Source of the DNA: JASFRS01 sp050114795
GTDB taxonomy: Bacteria; Pseudomonadota; Alphaproteobacteria; Sphingomonadales; CAKZYD01
NCBI GenBank assembly: GCA_050114795.1
Contig: JASFRS010000148.1
Location: 1 to 6,244 of the forward strand
Reading direction: 5' to 3'
Length of the DNA stretch: 6,244 bases
A program made the position numbers and the translations under genes. Of this stretch, positions 1 to 4,661 are shown piece after piece (position 1 is the stretch's first letter; the number at the start of each line of letters is the position of its first letter). Below the pieces are notes generated by a model that saw nothing but the letters and a program-made list of their open reading frames with translations, was not told the DNA's origin and did no database searches.

Positions 1-163
1 ATGCCGACAAAATGCGTAAACTCTGGCATAATTCTCTCTCCCTGGCTTGTCTTACGGGGTCGCACTTGCGCCCCAAGCAACTGTTCGGGCTTAAGGGAAA
101 CAAGCAGGGCCCTGCTCACGCTCGGTCTCAAGGACCCAGAGGGTCAACGGCCTCCTGCTTGTC

Positions 164-189
164 AGGAGAGGAGCACCAGCTCCTCTCCT
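164..189. repeat. perfect 11-bp-arm hairpin
   Basis: AGGAGAGGAGC (164-174) and GCTCCTCTCCT (179-189) are perfectly complementary across the four-base loop ACCA. The left arm overlaps a competing hairpin, CTCCTG (152-157) with CAGGAG (163-168), so the two structures are mutually exclusive. No T-run follows, so a classical rho-independent terminator is unlikely. Confidence 0.6.
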
Positions 190-220
190 CACTAACACTA
201 TGACACAATCAAAACAGACA

Positions 221-242
221 AGAGGGTTAGGGTGAGGGGGGA
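221..242. repeat. copy 1 of the CCCTCACCCTAACCCTC-type intergenic repeat core
   Basis: Read on the minus strand, this segment gives a C-rich core close to CCCTCACCCTAACCCTC. I recall this type as a very common dispersed intergenic motif in proteobacteria. Related cores occur at 1978-1999 and 2072-2092 in this window. An imperfect partner in the opposite orientation, CCTCACTAAC, lies at 187-196, so this copy may be one arm of a larger inverted repeat. Confidence 0.5.
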
Positions 243-251
243 ACAGAAGAG

Positions 252-440
252 CTGGATAGTCCAGGCTCCGTCCCCAGCTTTTCACTTATGAAAAGCTGTA
301 AGGCCGCACGGCCGTCGCGATAGCCCGGAATGGCGCAGCCATGGAGGAATAGCGTTATCGCGTAGCCAAGCGGGCGGATGCCCGCGCCCGGCGCTTGAGG
401 GATTAAAAAAACAGGGCGAAGTTTCCCTCGCCCCAAAGTG
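252..440. repeat. run of consecutive palindromes, probable dispersed repeat unit
   Basis: Perfect stems follow each other with little space: CTGGA/TCCAG (252-264), CAGCTTTTC/GAAAAGCTG (275-298), GGCCG/CGGCC (302-313), TGGC/GCCA (331-341), GGGC/GCCC (372-383) and GCGCC/GGCGC (384-394). GGGCGA/TCGCCC (414-433) closes the series. The second half is nested: CGCGATA (316-322) pairs with TATCGCG (356-362) around the 331-341 hairpin. Such dense symmetry without coding potential fits a folded repeat element. Whether it recurs in the genome cannot be told from one window. Confidence 0.4.
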
Positions 441-450
441 TTACCCACCC

Positions 451-506
451 GACCGAGATGATACACAACAGACCCCAGGCAAGGGGTCATTTATCATGTC
501 TCGGTC
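451..506. terminator. two-tier inverted repeat at the 3' end of the small minus-strand gene, possible terminator
   Basis: An outer stem pairs GACCGAGA (451-458) with TCTCGGTC (499-506). It continues through TGATA (459-463) and TATCA (492-496), with a two-base bulge on one side. A separate inner stem pairs GACCCC (471-476) with GGGGTC (483-488) around a six-base loop. The stop codon of the minus-strand gene lies inside it (494-496). The position suits termination or 3'-end protection of that gene's transcript, but no clear T-run follows in the minus direction, so the terminator role is inferred from position. Confidence 0.4.
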
Positions 507-745
507 TTGGTCGCCTGGGTATAGAGGCCGTAAAGCTTGAGCGCGTCTTCCTTCATAAGGCGAATGAGGAAACCCACGCTCTTTAACCGGCGCTGTTCAA
601 AGCCTAAGAAACTACTGTCCATTAACTCGCATAAATGGTCAGCATTTTCATGAAGCCGCTCAATTAACGGCTCCATTTCCCCGGCAATACCCGGAAGGCC
701 GCGCACAGCACCATGGCTCTGCCCGTTGTCTGATTTAATTGTCAT
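494..745 (-). CDS. small hypothetical protein, 83 aa
   Basis: I do not recognise this protein and give it no function. It is mostly hydrophilic and probably helical. After a Gly-containing N-terminus (residues 1-22) come charged, amphipathic stretches, EMEPLIERLHENADHLCEL at about 23-41 and FEQRRLKSVGFLIRLMKEDALKLYGLY at about 49-75. There is no signal peptide or membrane segment, and a single Cys (39). The ATG at 745 is preferred because an AGGG sequence lies about 8 bases upstream. A GTG at 754 would add three residues. The reading frame sits between two structured regions: a promoter-like palindrome upstream (804-821) and a two-tier inverted repeat over its stop codon. Its composition looks protein-like, unlike neighbouring phantom frames, but this is a modest-confidence call. 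Confidence 0.5.
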   Translation of the reverse strand: MTIKSDNGQSHGAVRGLPGIAGEMEPLIERLHENADHLCELMDSSFLGFEQRRLKSVGFLIRLMKEDALKLYGLYTQATKTET

Positions 746-801
746 GAGAAGCACCCTATCCCGTGGATATACAGGAAGGGCTTCGCAATTTCAGATATCT
801 T

Positions 802-829
802 ATGATAAACGCATGTTTATCCATTTGAA
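802..829 (-). promoter_or_regulatory. possible promoter of the small minus-strand gene
   Basis: On the minus strand, TTCAAA (824-829) and TATCAT (802-807) stand 16 bases apart. The second matches five of six bases of the sigma-70 -10 consensus, the first only three of six of the -35. Transcription would start about 50 bases before the ATG at 745. The palindrome at 804-821 lies across the -10 and spacer. Confidence 0.3.
804..821. promoter_or_regulatory. palindrome, operator candidate
   Basis: GATAAAC (804-810) and GTTTATC (815-821) are perfect inverted arms around GCAT. The site overlaps the putative -10 box of the small minus-strand gene, which is where a repressor site would be expected. 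A second inverted pair, TGAACA (826-831) and TGTTCA (838-843), lies over and beyond the putative -35. No matching regulator is encoded in the window, so the role is inferred. Confidence 0.3.
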
Positions 830-845
830 CATCTCCTTGTTCATT

Positions 846-1251
846 TGGTTAGGCTCGGTTGGGAGGTGCATACTCCTGGCCGGGCCGCTAAAAGTACTTC
901 TCCACCTGTAGCATCAAGCGTTGAAGCACCCAGAGTCTAACTCGTGTTAGTTGTGGGTGCAAGTTTGTTGTATTGAATTTGCGTCCCATTTTTGGACACA
1001 TTTGATGTTTATGTAAGGATGGGCTTACAATTCGAGCGAGGAGTTTGGCCTGTCCTACACCGATGTCTGCATTATATATAGGTTTTCTGATGGCGGCACG
1101 AAGCTTGCTAGAAGGAATAGCGGTGGAAAGAATGCTTGACATGGGTGGGATTAGTAGAGTTAGTTCGCTTTTATTGGAAGTATTCCTGCGACTTATTCGC
1201 CAGGTTAAAGAATGTCTTTACACAATCTTAGGGCTGTGTCGGGACAATAGT
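846..1251. other. intergenic region upstream of the toxin-antitoxin-like pair
   Basis: No convincing gene is seen here. Frames open on both strands, such as minus 888-1142 and the plus-strand extension from 1045, give translations with no recognisable domain. The region holds short hairpins at 862-876 (GGAG/CTCC) and 926-960. A perfect -35 hexamer, TTGACA, sits at 1136-1141, followed after 17 bases by the weak GTTAGT (1159-1164), a possible promoter for the downstream pair. Confidence 0.4.
926..960. repeat. two-step stem-loop
   Basis: GCACCCA (926-932) pairs with TGGGTGC (954-960). Inside, CTAAC (937-941) pairs with GTTAG (946-950) around TCGT. A T-rich but interrupted sequence follows on the plus strand. 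No gene ends just before it on that strand, so it may be a stray terminator, the remnant of one, or another repeat element. Confidence 0.4.
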
Positions 1252-1491
1252 ATGCGTAGTGTATCTGATTCTGATTACGATAAGCAACAAACACAGATAA
1301 GAGGCCTTATGAGCATACCACTGAAAGCTGAGTTGGGTTGCCCAACTATGACTCAGGAAGAAGCGCGTGAGTTAGGCTTGGGTGATTACTCCGATGAGAT
1401 TACCTCAGAACACATCGAGCAAGCTAGAAAGGCTCGAGGCGGGGTACACCCTTCTAGTCCAAGAGTTAAATACCTTAGTAAGGGTTGGTAG
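1252..1491 (+). CDS. putative antitoxin-like partner of a MazF/PemK-type toxin, 79 aa
   Basis: This small hydrophilic protein ends 9 bases before a MazF/PemK-like gene, the usual arrangement in which the antitoxin comes first. That position is the main reason for the call. I do not recognise the family. Residues 34-63 (TQEEARELGLGDYSDEITSE then HIEQARKARG) look helical and charged, and the C-terminus (HPSSPRVKYLSKGW) is basic. No obvious ribbon-helix-helix, AbrB or HTH DNA-binding domain is visible. The start is uncertain. ATG 1252 has only a weak ribosome site, while ATG 1309 (60 aa) has AAGAGG five bases upstream of it with short spacing. The frame is open back to an ATG at 1045, but that N-terminal part shows no convincing protein character. 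Codon use is AT-rich, as in the toxin. Confidence 0.5.
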   Translation: MRSVSDSDYDKQQTQIRGLMSIPLKAELGCPTMTQEEARELGLGDYSDEITSEHIEQARKARGGVHPSSPRVKYLSKGW

Positions 1492-1500
1492 AACTCATAA

Positions 1501-1908
1501 ATGAGAGGGTCTACCTTTTACCCTCCAGATACGCTTCCAGTCACATATGATATTCTTTTATGTAGATACCCTGAAAGGACTGGTATACCGGGGCCAAAGT
1601 TGCGTCCTGTTCTAGTTAAAGACACAGCTTTGGTGGATAACAAATATCCACATGTTTTGGTCATCTATGGAACTACTAAGCTGAAAGCTAAACGGCGACC
1701 GTTTGATTTTTTTATCCAGAATGCTTCTGAAATGAGCAGATGTGGTCTCCAAAAAGCAACTCGATTTGATTTAGATAATGAGGACTTGCTCCCTTGGTCC
1801 GACGAATATTTTCAAGTTCCGCGTAAGCTCGGGTCTCTGACACTAGAGGCGATTAGGGTTTTGCATCATGTATTGGCGAAAAGAGAGTTGATTCGAAACG
1901 GCGGGTGA
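1501..1908 (+). CDS. MazF/PemK-like toxin (putative mRNA endoribonuclease), 135 aa
   Basis: The layout matches the MazF/PemK family, toxins that cleave mRNA (or in some members tRNA/rRNA) and are held inactive by a partner antitoxin. In order: a first strand VTYDILLCRYPE (residues 14-25), then GPKLRPVLV (31-39) matching the family's KRPxLV segment with candidate catalytic Arg35. The strand HVLVIYGTTKLK (51-62) matches the xITS segment, with Thr58/Thr59 as candidate catalytic Thr. FDFFI (68-72), GLQKATRFDL (82-91) and a C-terminal helix after LGSLTLEAI (110-118) match the rest of the fold. Length is slightly above the usual 105-120 residues, mainly through an N-terminal extension and a loop near 41-50. 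ATG 1501 is directly preceded by an in-frame TAA and no nearby alternative exists; the ribosome site is weak (AAGGG about 16 bases away), suggesting coupling to the upstream gene. GC content (about 39% in two samples) is well below that of ffh, suggesting horizontal transfer. The family call comes from recalled motifs. Confidence 0.68.
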   Translation: MRGSTFYPPDTLPVTYDILLCRYPERTGIPGPKLRPVLVKDTALVDNKYPHVLVIYGTTKLKAKRRPFDFFIQNASEMSRCGLQKATRFDLDNEDLLPWSDEYFQVPRKLGSLTLEAIRVLHHVLAKRELIRNGG

Positions 1909-1960
1909 TTGCTGTCTGGGCCTCTTCACCGTCATAGCCCTTAGCGTCCGCCGCCGTTTC
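1895..1960. repeat. long-loop 10-bp inverted repeat spanning the toxin stop codon
   Basis: GAAACGGCGG (1895-1904) is perfectly complementary to CCGCCGTTTC (1951-1960). The left arm is the last codons of the toxin gene, and the stop codon (1906-1908) is in the loop. Inside, GGTGA (1904-1908) can pair with TCACC (1926-1930). It could close the cassette's transcript or mark a cassette boundary. Confidence 0.4.
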
Positions 1961-2079
1961 AAGATTGGAAGTTAGACCCCCTCACTCCGACCCTCTCCCA
2001 ATATAATTGGACTTTGGGGGGAGAGGGAATGTGTTTATGGCGCTCTACTTAATTTCCTCTGTCCCGTGTCAAGGGTAGG
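1909..2079. other. repeat-containing gap between toxin cassette and secreted-protein gene
   Basis: No gene is visible. The stretch holds the right half of the inverted repeat 1895-1960, the stem-loop at 1978-2028 and a short unique stretch (2029-2071). It separates convergent genes, so it should contain terminators for both strands; the 1991-2027 hairpin is the best candidate for either. Confidence 0.5.
1978..2028. terminator. strong stem-loop with repeat core copy 2, possible terminator of the toxin cassette
   Basis: CCCTCTCCC (1991-1999) pairs perfectly with GGGAGAGGG (2019-2027), and CCAAT (1998-2002) with ATTGG (2006-2010) forms an alternative inner hairpin. The 5' flank, from 1978, matches the CCCTCACCCTAACCCTC-type core seen at 221-242. 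It lies downstream of the toxin gene and could end its transcript, but no T-run follows, so it is at least equally likely to be an intergenic repeat. Confidence 0.45.
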
Positions 2080-2092
2080 CTAGGGCGAGGGA
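2072..2092. repeat. copy 3 of the intergenic repeat core, inverted relative to copy 2
   Basis: Read on the minus strand it gives CCCTCGCCCTAGCCTACCC, close to the core at 1978-1999 and in opposite orientation. Together they may be the two ends of one inverted-repeat element of about 115 bases (1978-2092). It provides the last residues and the TAG stop of the secreted-protein frame on the minus strand. Confidence 0.45.
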
Positions 2093-2592
2093 GGATTTAG
2101 AGGGTTTTTTGTGTAGGCATTTAACTGCTCATAGTTAAAGGCACAGGGTTTTTGCTGAAATGTGCTTTGTAAGTCAGATGAGGTAAACGCTTTATCATAA
2201 TAGGTAAATGGAGTGTCTATCAAACTCTCCCAAATGTCCCGCGCATAAAGAGTTGACCACACGCCGCCATTAGCCAACTCCCAAAATCGTCCTTCTTCGG
2301 TGAATGCTTCGCCCGCTAAAATCTGAAGGCGGCGATTGGCTGAATAAGTCATCAGGCTGGTTTCACCATTATAGTGGATGAGGGCAAAAGATTTTGGTTG
2401 TTCGTGATAGGCGTCTTTTTCCACCGTGCAGCCTGTTGCAAGAACGGGAGCAATCTTAGTGTCAAAGGACTTCAAGAGCTTATCATCCTCAAATGAGGGG
2501 GAAATCTGGGCAAATGCCATTGTCGTTAGAAGCAAAGGGGTCATTGATATCATTGTTATTCCAAAGCTCTTATTGTCTGACGACCAAATCAT
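2080..2592 (-). CDS. hypothetical secreted (periplasmic) protein, 170 aa
   Basis: I do not recognise the family. The N-terminus reads as a Sec signal peptide: a short polar start, a hydrophobic stretch GITMISMTPLLLTTM (residues 11-25) and a likely cleavage after AFA (26-28), leaving Gln29 first. The mature part of about 142 residues is soluble, rich in aromatic residues around 103-135 (RFWELANGGVWSTLYARDIW), and has two Cys (55 and 150) that could form a disulfide. The first ATG of the frame, at 2592, is used; ATGs at 2553 and 2544 would shorten the signal peptide and are less likely. No clear Shine-Dalgarno sequence is visible. It is divergent from ffh and stands alone. The C-terminal NPLNPPSP is encoded by repeat DNA, so the original end may have been altered. 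The reading frame is credible because of the signal peptide and composition. Confidence 0.65.
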   Translation of the reverse strand: MIWSSDNKSFGITMISMTPLLLTTMAFAQISPSFEDDKLLKSFDTKIAPVLATGCTVEKDAYHEQPKSFALIHYNGETSLMTYSANRRLQILAGEAFTEEGRFWELANGGVWSTLYARDIWESLIDTPFTYYDKAFTSSDLQSTFQQKPCAFNYEQLNAYTKNPLNPPSP

Positions 2593-2625
2593 AAGCGTAT
2601 ATTGGAAAATGCACAGGCATAAAGT

Positions 2626-2654
2626 TTGACAAACCGCTCATTTCCGCCTATTGA
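2626..2654 (+). promoter_or_regulatory. likely promoter of the ffh operon
   Basis: A perfect -35 hexamer TTGACA (2626-2631) is followed after 17 bases by TATTGA (2649-2654), which matches the -10 consensus only in its first three bases. Strong -35 with a poor -10 is common in alphaproteobacteria. The site is in the gap between the divergent secreted-protein gene and ffh, the expected place for the operon promoter, and gives a leader of roughly 125 bases. Confidence 0.45.
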
Positions 2655-2690
2655 ACACCCAAATTTCCGCAAGCTTAAAAGCATTGCGTC

Positions 2691-2730
2691 CGAGGATGCC
2701 CACCGGTCAGCGAGGATTCGCCCATCGGTG
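2691..2730 (+). repeat. imperfect 20-base tandem repeat in the ffh leader
   Basis: The units at 2691-2710 and 2711-2730 begin with the identical CGAGGAT and continue as GCCCACCGGT and TCGCCCATCGGT, matching at nearly every position when a two-base gap is allowed. The arms CACCG (2701-2705) and CGGTG (2726-2730) can also pair, and GCAT (2681-2684) with ATGC (2736-2739) could close the structure. It would lie in the untranslated leader of ffh mRNA. Confidence 0.5.
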
Positions 2731-2784
2731 CGATTATGCTTTGTCTTGTGGAGAGTGGTGAAAAAACAACGGGTTCAATGAACT

Positions 2785-4158
2785 ATGTTTGACAGTTTAA
2801 GCGACCGTTTAGGTTCCATCTTTGACAAGCTGAAAGGCCGTGGTGCCTTAAGTGAATCAGATGTAGGAGAAGCCATGCGCGAAATCCGCGTGGCGCTTCT
2901 TGAAGCCGATGTCGCGCTGCCCGTTGTTAAAGACTTTATTGAGCGTGTTAAAACCAAGGCCGTTGGCCGCGAAGTTCTGAAATCCGTCACGCCGGGCCAG
3001 CAAGTCGTCAAAATCGTTCATGACGAACTGGTTGAGACCTTAGGCGGAGACGCGAAAGATTTAGAACTCACCGGCGTCCCACCCATGGTCGTCATGATGG
3101 TGGGTTTGCAGGGCTCTGGTAAAACGACCTCCACCGCGAAAATCGCCAAACGTCTGGCTGAAAAGTCCAAATATAAAGTCTTGATGGCGTCGCTTGATGT
3201 GGCCCGCCCCGCTGCCCAAGAACAATTGAAAGTCTTGGGTGAGCAGACAGGCATTCCAACCCTGCCCATCATAGCGGGCCAAATGCCCGTGGACATCGCC
3301 AAGCGCGCGCTGAACGCTGCGAAGCTTCAAGGCTTTGATGTCATCATGCTGGATACCGCCGGTCGTTTGCACGTCGATGCGAGTTTGATGGCGGAACTTC
3401 AGGCTGTACGTGCGGCGGCTAATCCGCTGGAAACCCTGTTGGTCGCGGATGCGCTGACCGGTCAGGACGCGGTTAATGTCGCCCGTGAATTTGATGAGAA
3501 AATCGGTATTACCGGCGCCATGCTCACCCGTATGGATGGTGATGGCCGTGGCGGTGCAGCACTTTCCCTGCGCGCTGTTACCGGCAAGCCTATCAAGCTT
3601 ATCGGTACCGGTGAGAAATTAGACGAAATCGAAGGCTTTCACCCCGAACGGGTTGCCGGGCGCATCCTGGGCATGGGCGATGTGGTTTCGCTGGTTGAAA
3701 AAGCCGCTGAAACTATTGAGGCCGAAGAAGCTGAAGCCATGGCCAAGCGCATGGCCAAAGGCGAATTTGACTTGAATGATTTGAAAACCCAATTGGGCCA
3801 GATGTCCAAATTGGGCGGGATGAAAGGCGTGCTGGGCATGCTCCCCGGTCTTGGCAAAATGACCAAGCAAATCAATGAAGCCAATCTCGATGACAAAGTT
3901 TTCAAGCGTCAGGAAGCGATTATCAATTCCATGACGCCGAAAGAACGCTCCAACCCGAAAATCATCGCTGCCAGCCGTAAGAAGCGTATTGCGGCCGGTG
4001 CAGGGATGACGGTCGCGGATGTGAACAAGCTTCTGAAAATGCACAAAGATATGAGCAGCATGATGAAGCGTATGAAGAAAATGGGCAAAAAAGGCATGCC
4101 TGGGATGATGCCCGGCATGATGCCTCCCGGAATGGATAAGTTAATTCCTCGCGGCTAA
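2785..4158 (+). CDS. ffh: signal recognition particle protein Ffh (SRP54 GTPase), 457 aa
   Basis: Ffh binds signal sequences of nascent inner-membrane proteins at the ribosome and, with the SRP RNA and the receptor FtsY, delivers them to the Sec translocon, using GTP. Domains: helical N domain (about 1-85, with ALLEADVALPVVKDF at 38-52) and the G domain, with P-loop GLQGSGKT (107-114), DVARPAA (138-144), DTAGR (190-194) and G4 TRMDGD (248-253). The closing GTGEKLDEIEGFHPERVAGRILGMGD segment (274-299) leads into a Met-rich M domain (about 300-457). Its RNA-binding segment includes SRKKRIAAGAG (397-407), and a Met/Gly/Pro tail (PGMMPGMMPPGM, 439-450) ends the chain. Length is normal (E. coli about 453). 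The Shine-Dalgarno sequence is weak and a tiny frame overlaps the start. It leads the operon with rpsP 35 bases downstream. Identification is secure. Confidence 0.97.
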   Translation: MFDSLSDRLGSIFDKLKGRGALSESDVGEAMREIRVALLEADVALPVVKDFIERVKTKAVGREVLKSVTPGQQVVKIVHDELVETLGGDAKDLELTGVPPMVVMMVGLQGSGKTTSTAKIAKRLAEKSKYKVLMASLDVARPAAQEQLKVLGEQTGIPTLPIIAGQMPVDIAKRALNAAKLQGFDVIMLDTAGRLHVDASLMAELQAVRAAANPLETLLVADALTGQDAVNVAREFDEKIGITGAMLTRMDGDGRGGAALSLRAVTGKPIKLIGTGEKLDEIEGFHPERVAGRILGMGDVVSLVEKAAETIEAEEAEAMAKRMAKGEFDLNDLKTQLGQMSKLGGMKGVLGMLPGLGKMTKQINEANLDDKVFKRQEAIINSMTPKERSNPKIIAASRKKRIAAGAGMTVADVNKLLKMHKDMSSMMKRMKKMGKKGMPGMMPGMMPPGMDKLIPRG

Positions 4159-4175
4159 GGCGAGGCAAAAGGTTT
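4147..4175 (+). terminator. stem-loop over the ffh stop codon, possible attenuator
   Basis: CCTCGC (4147-4152) pairs perfectly with GCGAGG (4160-4165) across a seven-base loop containing part of the stop codon. AAAAGGTTTT follows, with a short T-run at 4173-4176. The stem is short, so it would at most reduce read-through into rpsP or mark an mRNA processing site, which could help adjust Ffh and ribosomal protein output. Confidence 0.35.
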
Positions 4176-4193
4176 TAAAGAAAGGACCATATA

Positions 4194-4634
4194 ATGGCAT
4201 TAGCAATTCGTTTGGCGCGCGGTGGCGCAAAGAAACGGCCTTTTTATTCAATCGTTGTGTCTGACAGCCGCTCCCCACGGGATGGCCGCTTCATCGAGAA
4301 ACTGGGCACCTATAACCCGGTTCTCCCCAAAGACCATGAAAGCCGCGTCGTGTTGAACACAGAACGTGCGCAATATTGGTTGGGCGAAGGCGCAAAGCCA
4401 AGCGACCGTGTGGCTCGTTTCCTGGACGCCGCTGGCCTGATGAAGCGTGAAGCACGCAACAACCCGAATAAAGCCAAGCCGGGCGCTAAAGCTCTGGAGC
4501 GCATTGAGGCTCAGAAAGAAAAAGAAGAAGCTGCTAAAGCTGCTGCTGAAGAAGCCGCCGCTGCACCGGCTGAAGAAGCGCCTGCTGAAGCACCTGCAGA
4601 AGAAGCTGCTGCTGAAGAAAACGCAGAAGCCTAA
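4194..4634 (+). CDS. rpsP: 30S ribosomal protein bS16, 146 aa, with long Ala/Glu tail
   Basis: bS16 is a small-subunit protein that binds 16S rRNA early in 30S assembly. The N-terminal part is typical: MALAIRLARGGAKKRPFYSIVV-type start (1-22), the SRSPRDGRFIEKLGTYNP segment (25-42), and AQYWLGEGAKPSDRVARFL (59-77). The E. coli protein is 82 residues. Here a tail of about 60 residues follows, first Lys/Glu-rich (94-111), then almost only Ala, Glu and Pro (112-146). Such tails are common in alphaproteobacterial bS16 and are probably disordered and acidic. ATG 4194 has the strong ribosome site AAAGGA seven bases upstream. rimM follows within 3 to 27 bases depending on the start chosen, so the two are cotranscribed. 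Confidence 0.96.
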   Translation: MALAIRLARGGAKKRPFYSIVVSDSRSPRDGRFIEKLGTYNPVLPKDHESRVVLNTERAQYWLGEGAKPSDRVARFLDAAGLMKREARNNPNKAKPGAKALERIEAQKEKEEAAKAAAEEAAAAPAEEAPAEAPAEEAAAEENAEA

Positions 4635-4661
4635 TTCATGGCACAGGCAAAAGGGTCACGG

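Larger units (their letters stand above)
1..493. other. gene-free, palindrome-rich intergenic stretch
   Basis: No reading frame here looks like a real protein. Frames that stay open give low-complexity, Pro- and Gly-rich translations including the HPNPL string that typically comes from reading through intergenic repeats. The stretch holds many short perfect inverted repeats: 61-70, 103-116, 133-145, 152-168, 164-189, 252-264, 275-298, 302-313, 331-341, 372-383 and 384-394. It also holds longer pairings, 100-108 with 154-162 and 316-322 with 356-362. The simplest reading is a mosaic of REP-like intergenic elements; a structured non-coding RNA is the alternative. I recognise no tRNA, SRP RNA, RNase P RNA or tmRNA signature. 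Confidence 0.55.

Noticed and set aside
1..203. Two plus-strand open frames, one beginning MRKLWHNSLSLACL like a signal peptide
   Set aside because: The region beyond the first 20 residues is made of hairpin repeats and has no protein character. A broken gene remnant at 1-60 cannot be excluded but is not supported.
227..490. Minus-strand open frame of 87 residues
   Set aside because: The translation runs through consecutive palindromes and the C-rich repeat core and ends in low-complexity Ser/Pro; this is typical of phantom frames in repeats.
826..843. LexA (SOS) box
   Set aside because: The alphaproteobacterial box is a direct repeat of GTTC with seven bases between; here the arms are inverted (GAAC...GTTC) with eight.
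888..1142. Minus-strand open frame of 84 residues
   Set aside because: No recognisable domain, no ribosome site, and it is built across the 926-960 stem-loop.
2655..2784. SRP RNA gene upstream of ffh
   Set aside because: The conserved tetraloop and symmetric-loop sequences of SRP RNA are not present; only a tandem repeat and weak stems are seen.
2775..4168. Several long minus-strand frames opposite ffh
   Set aside because: They are antisense shadows of a well conserved gene with strong codon structure on the plus strand.
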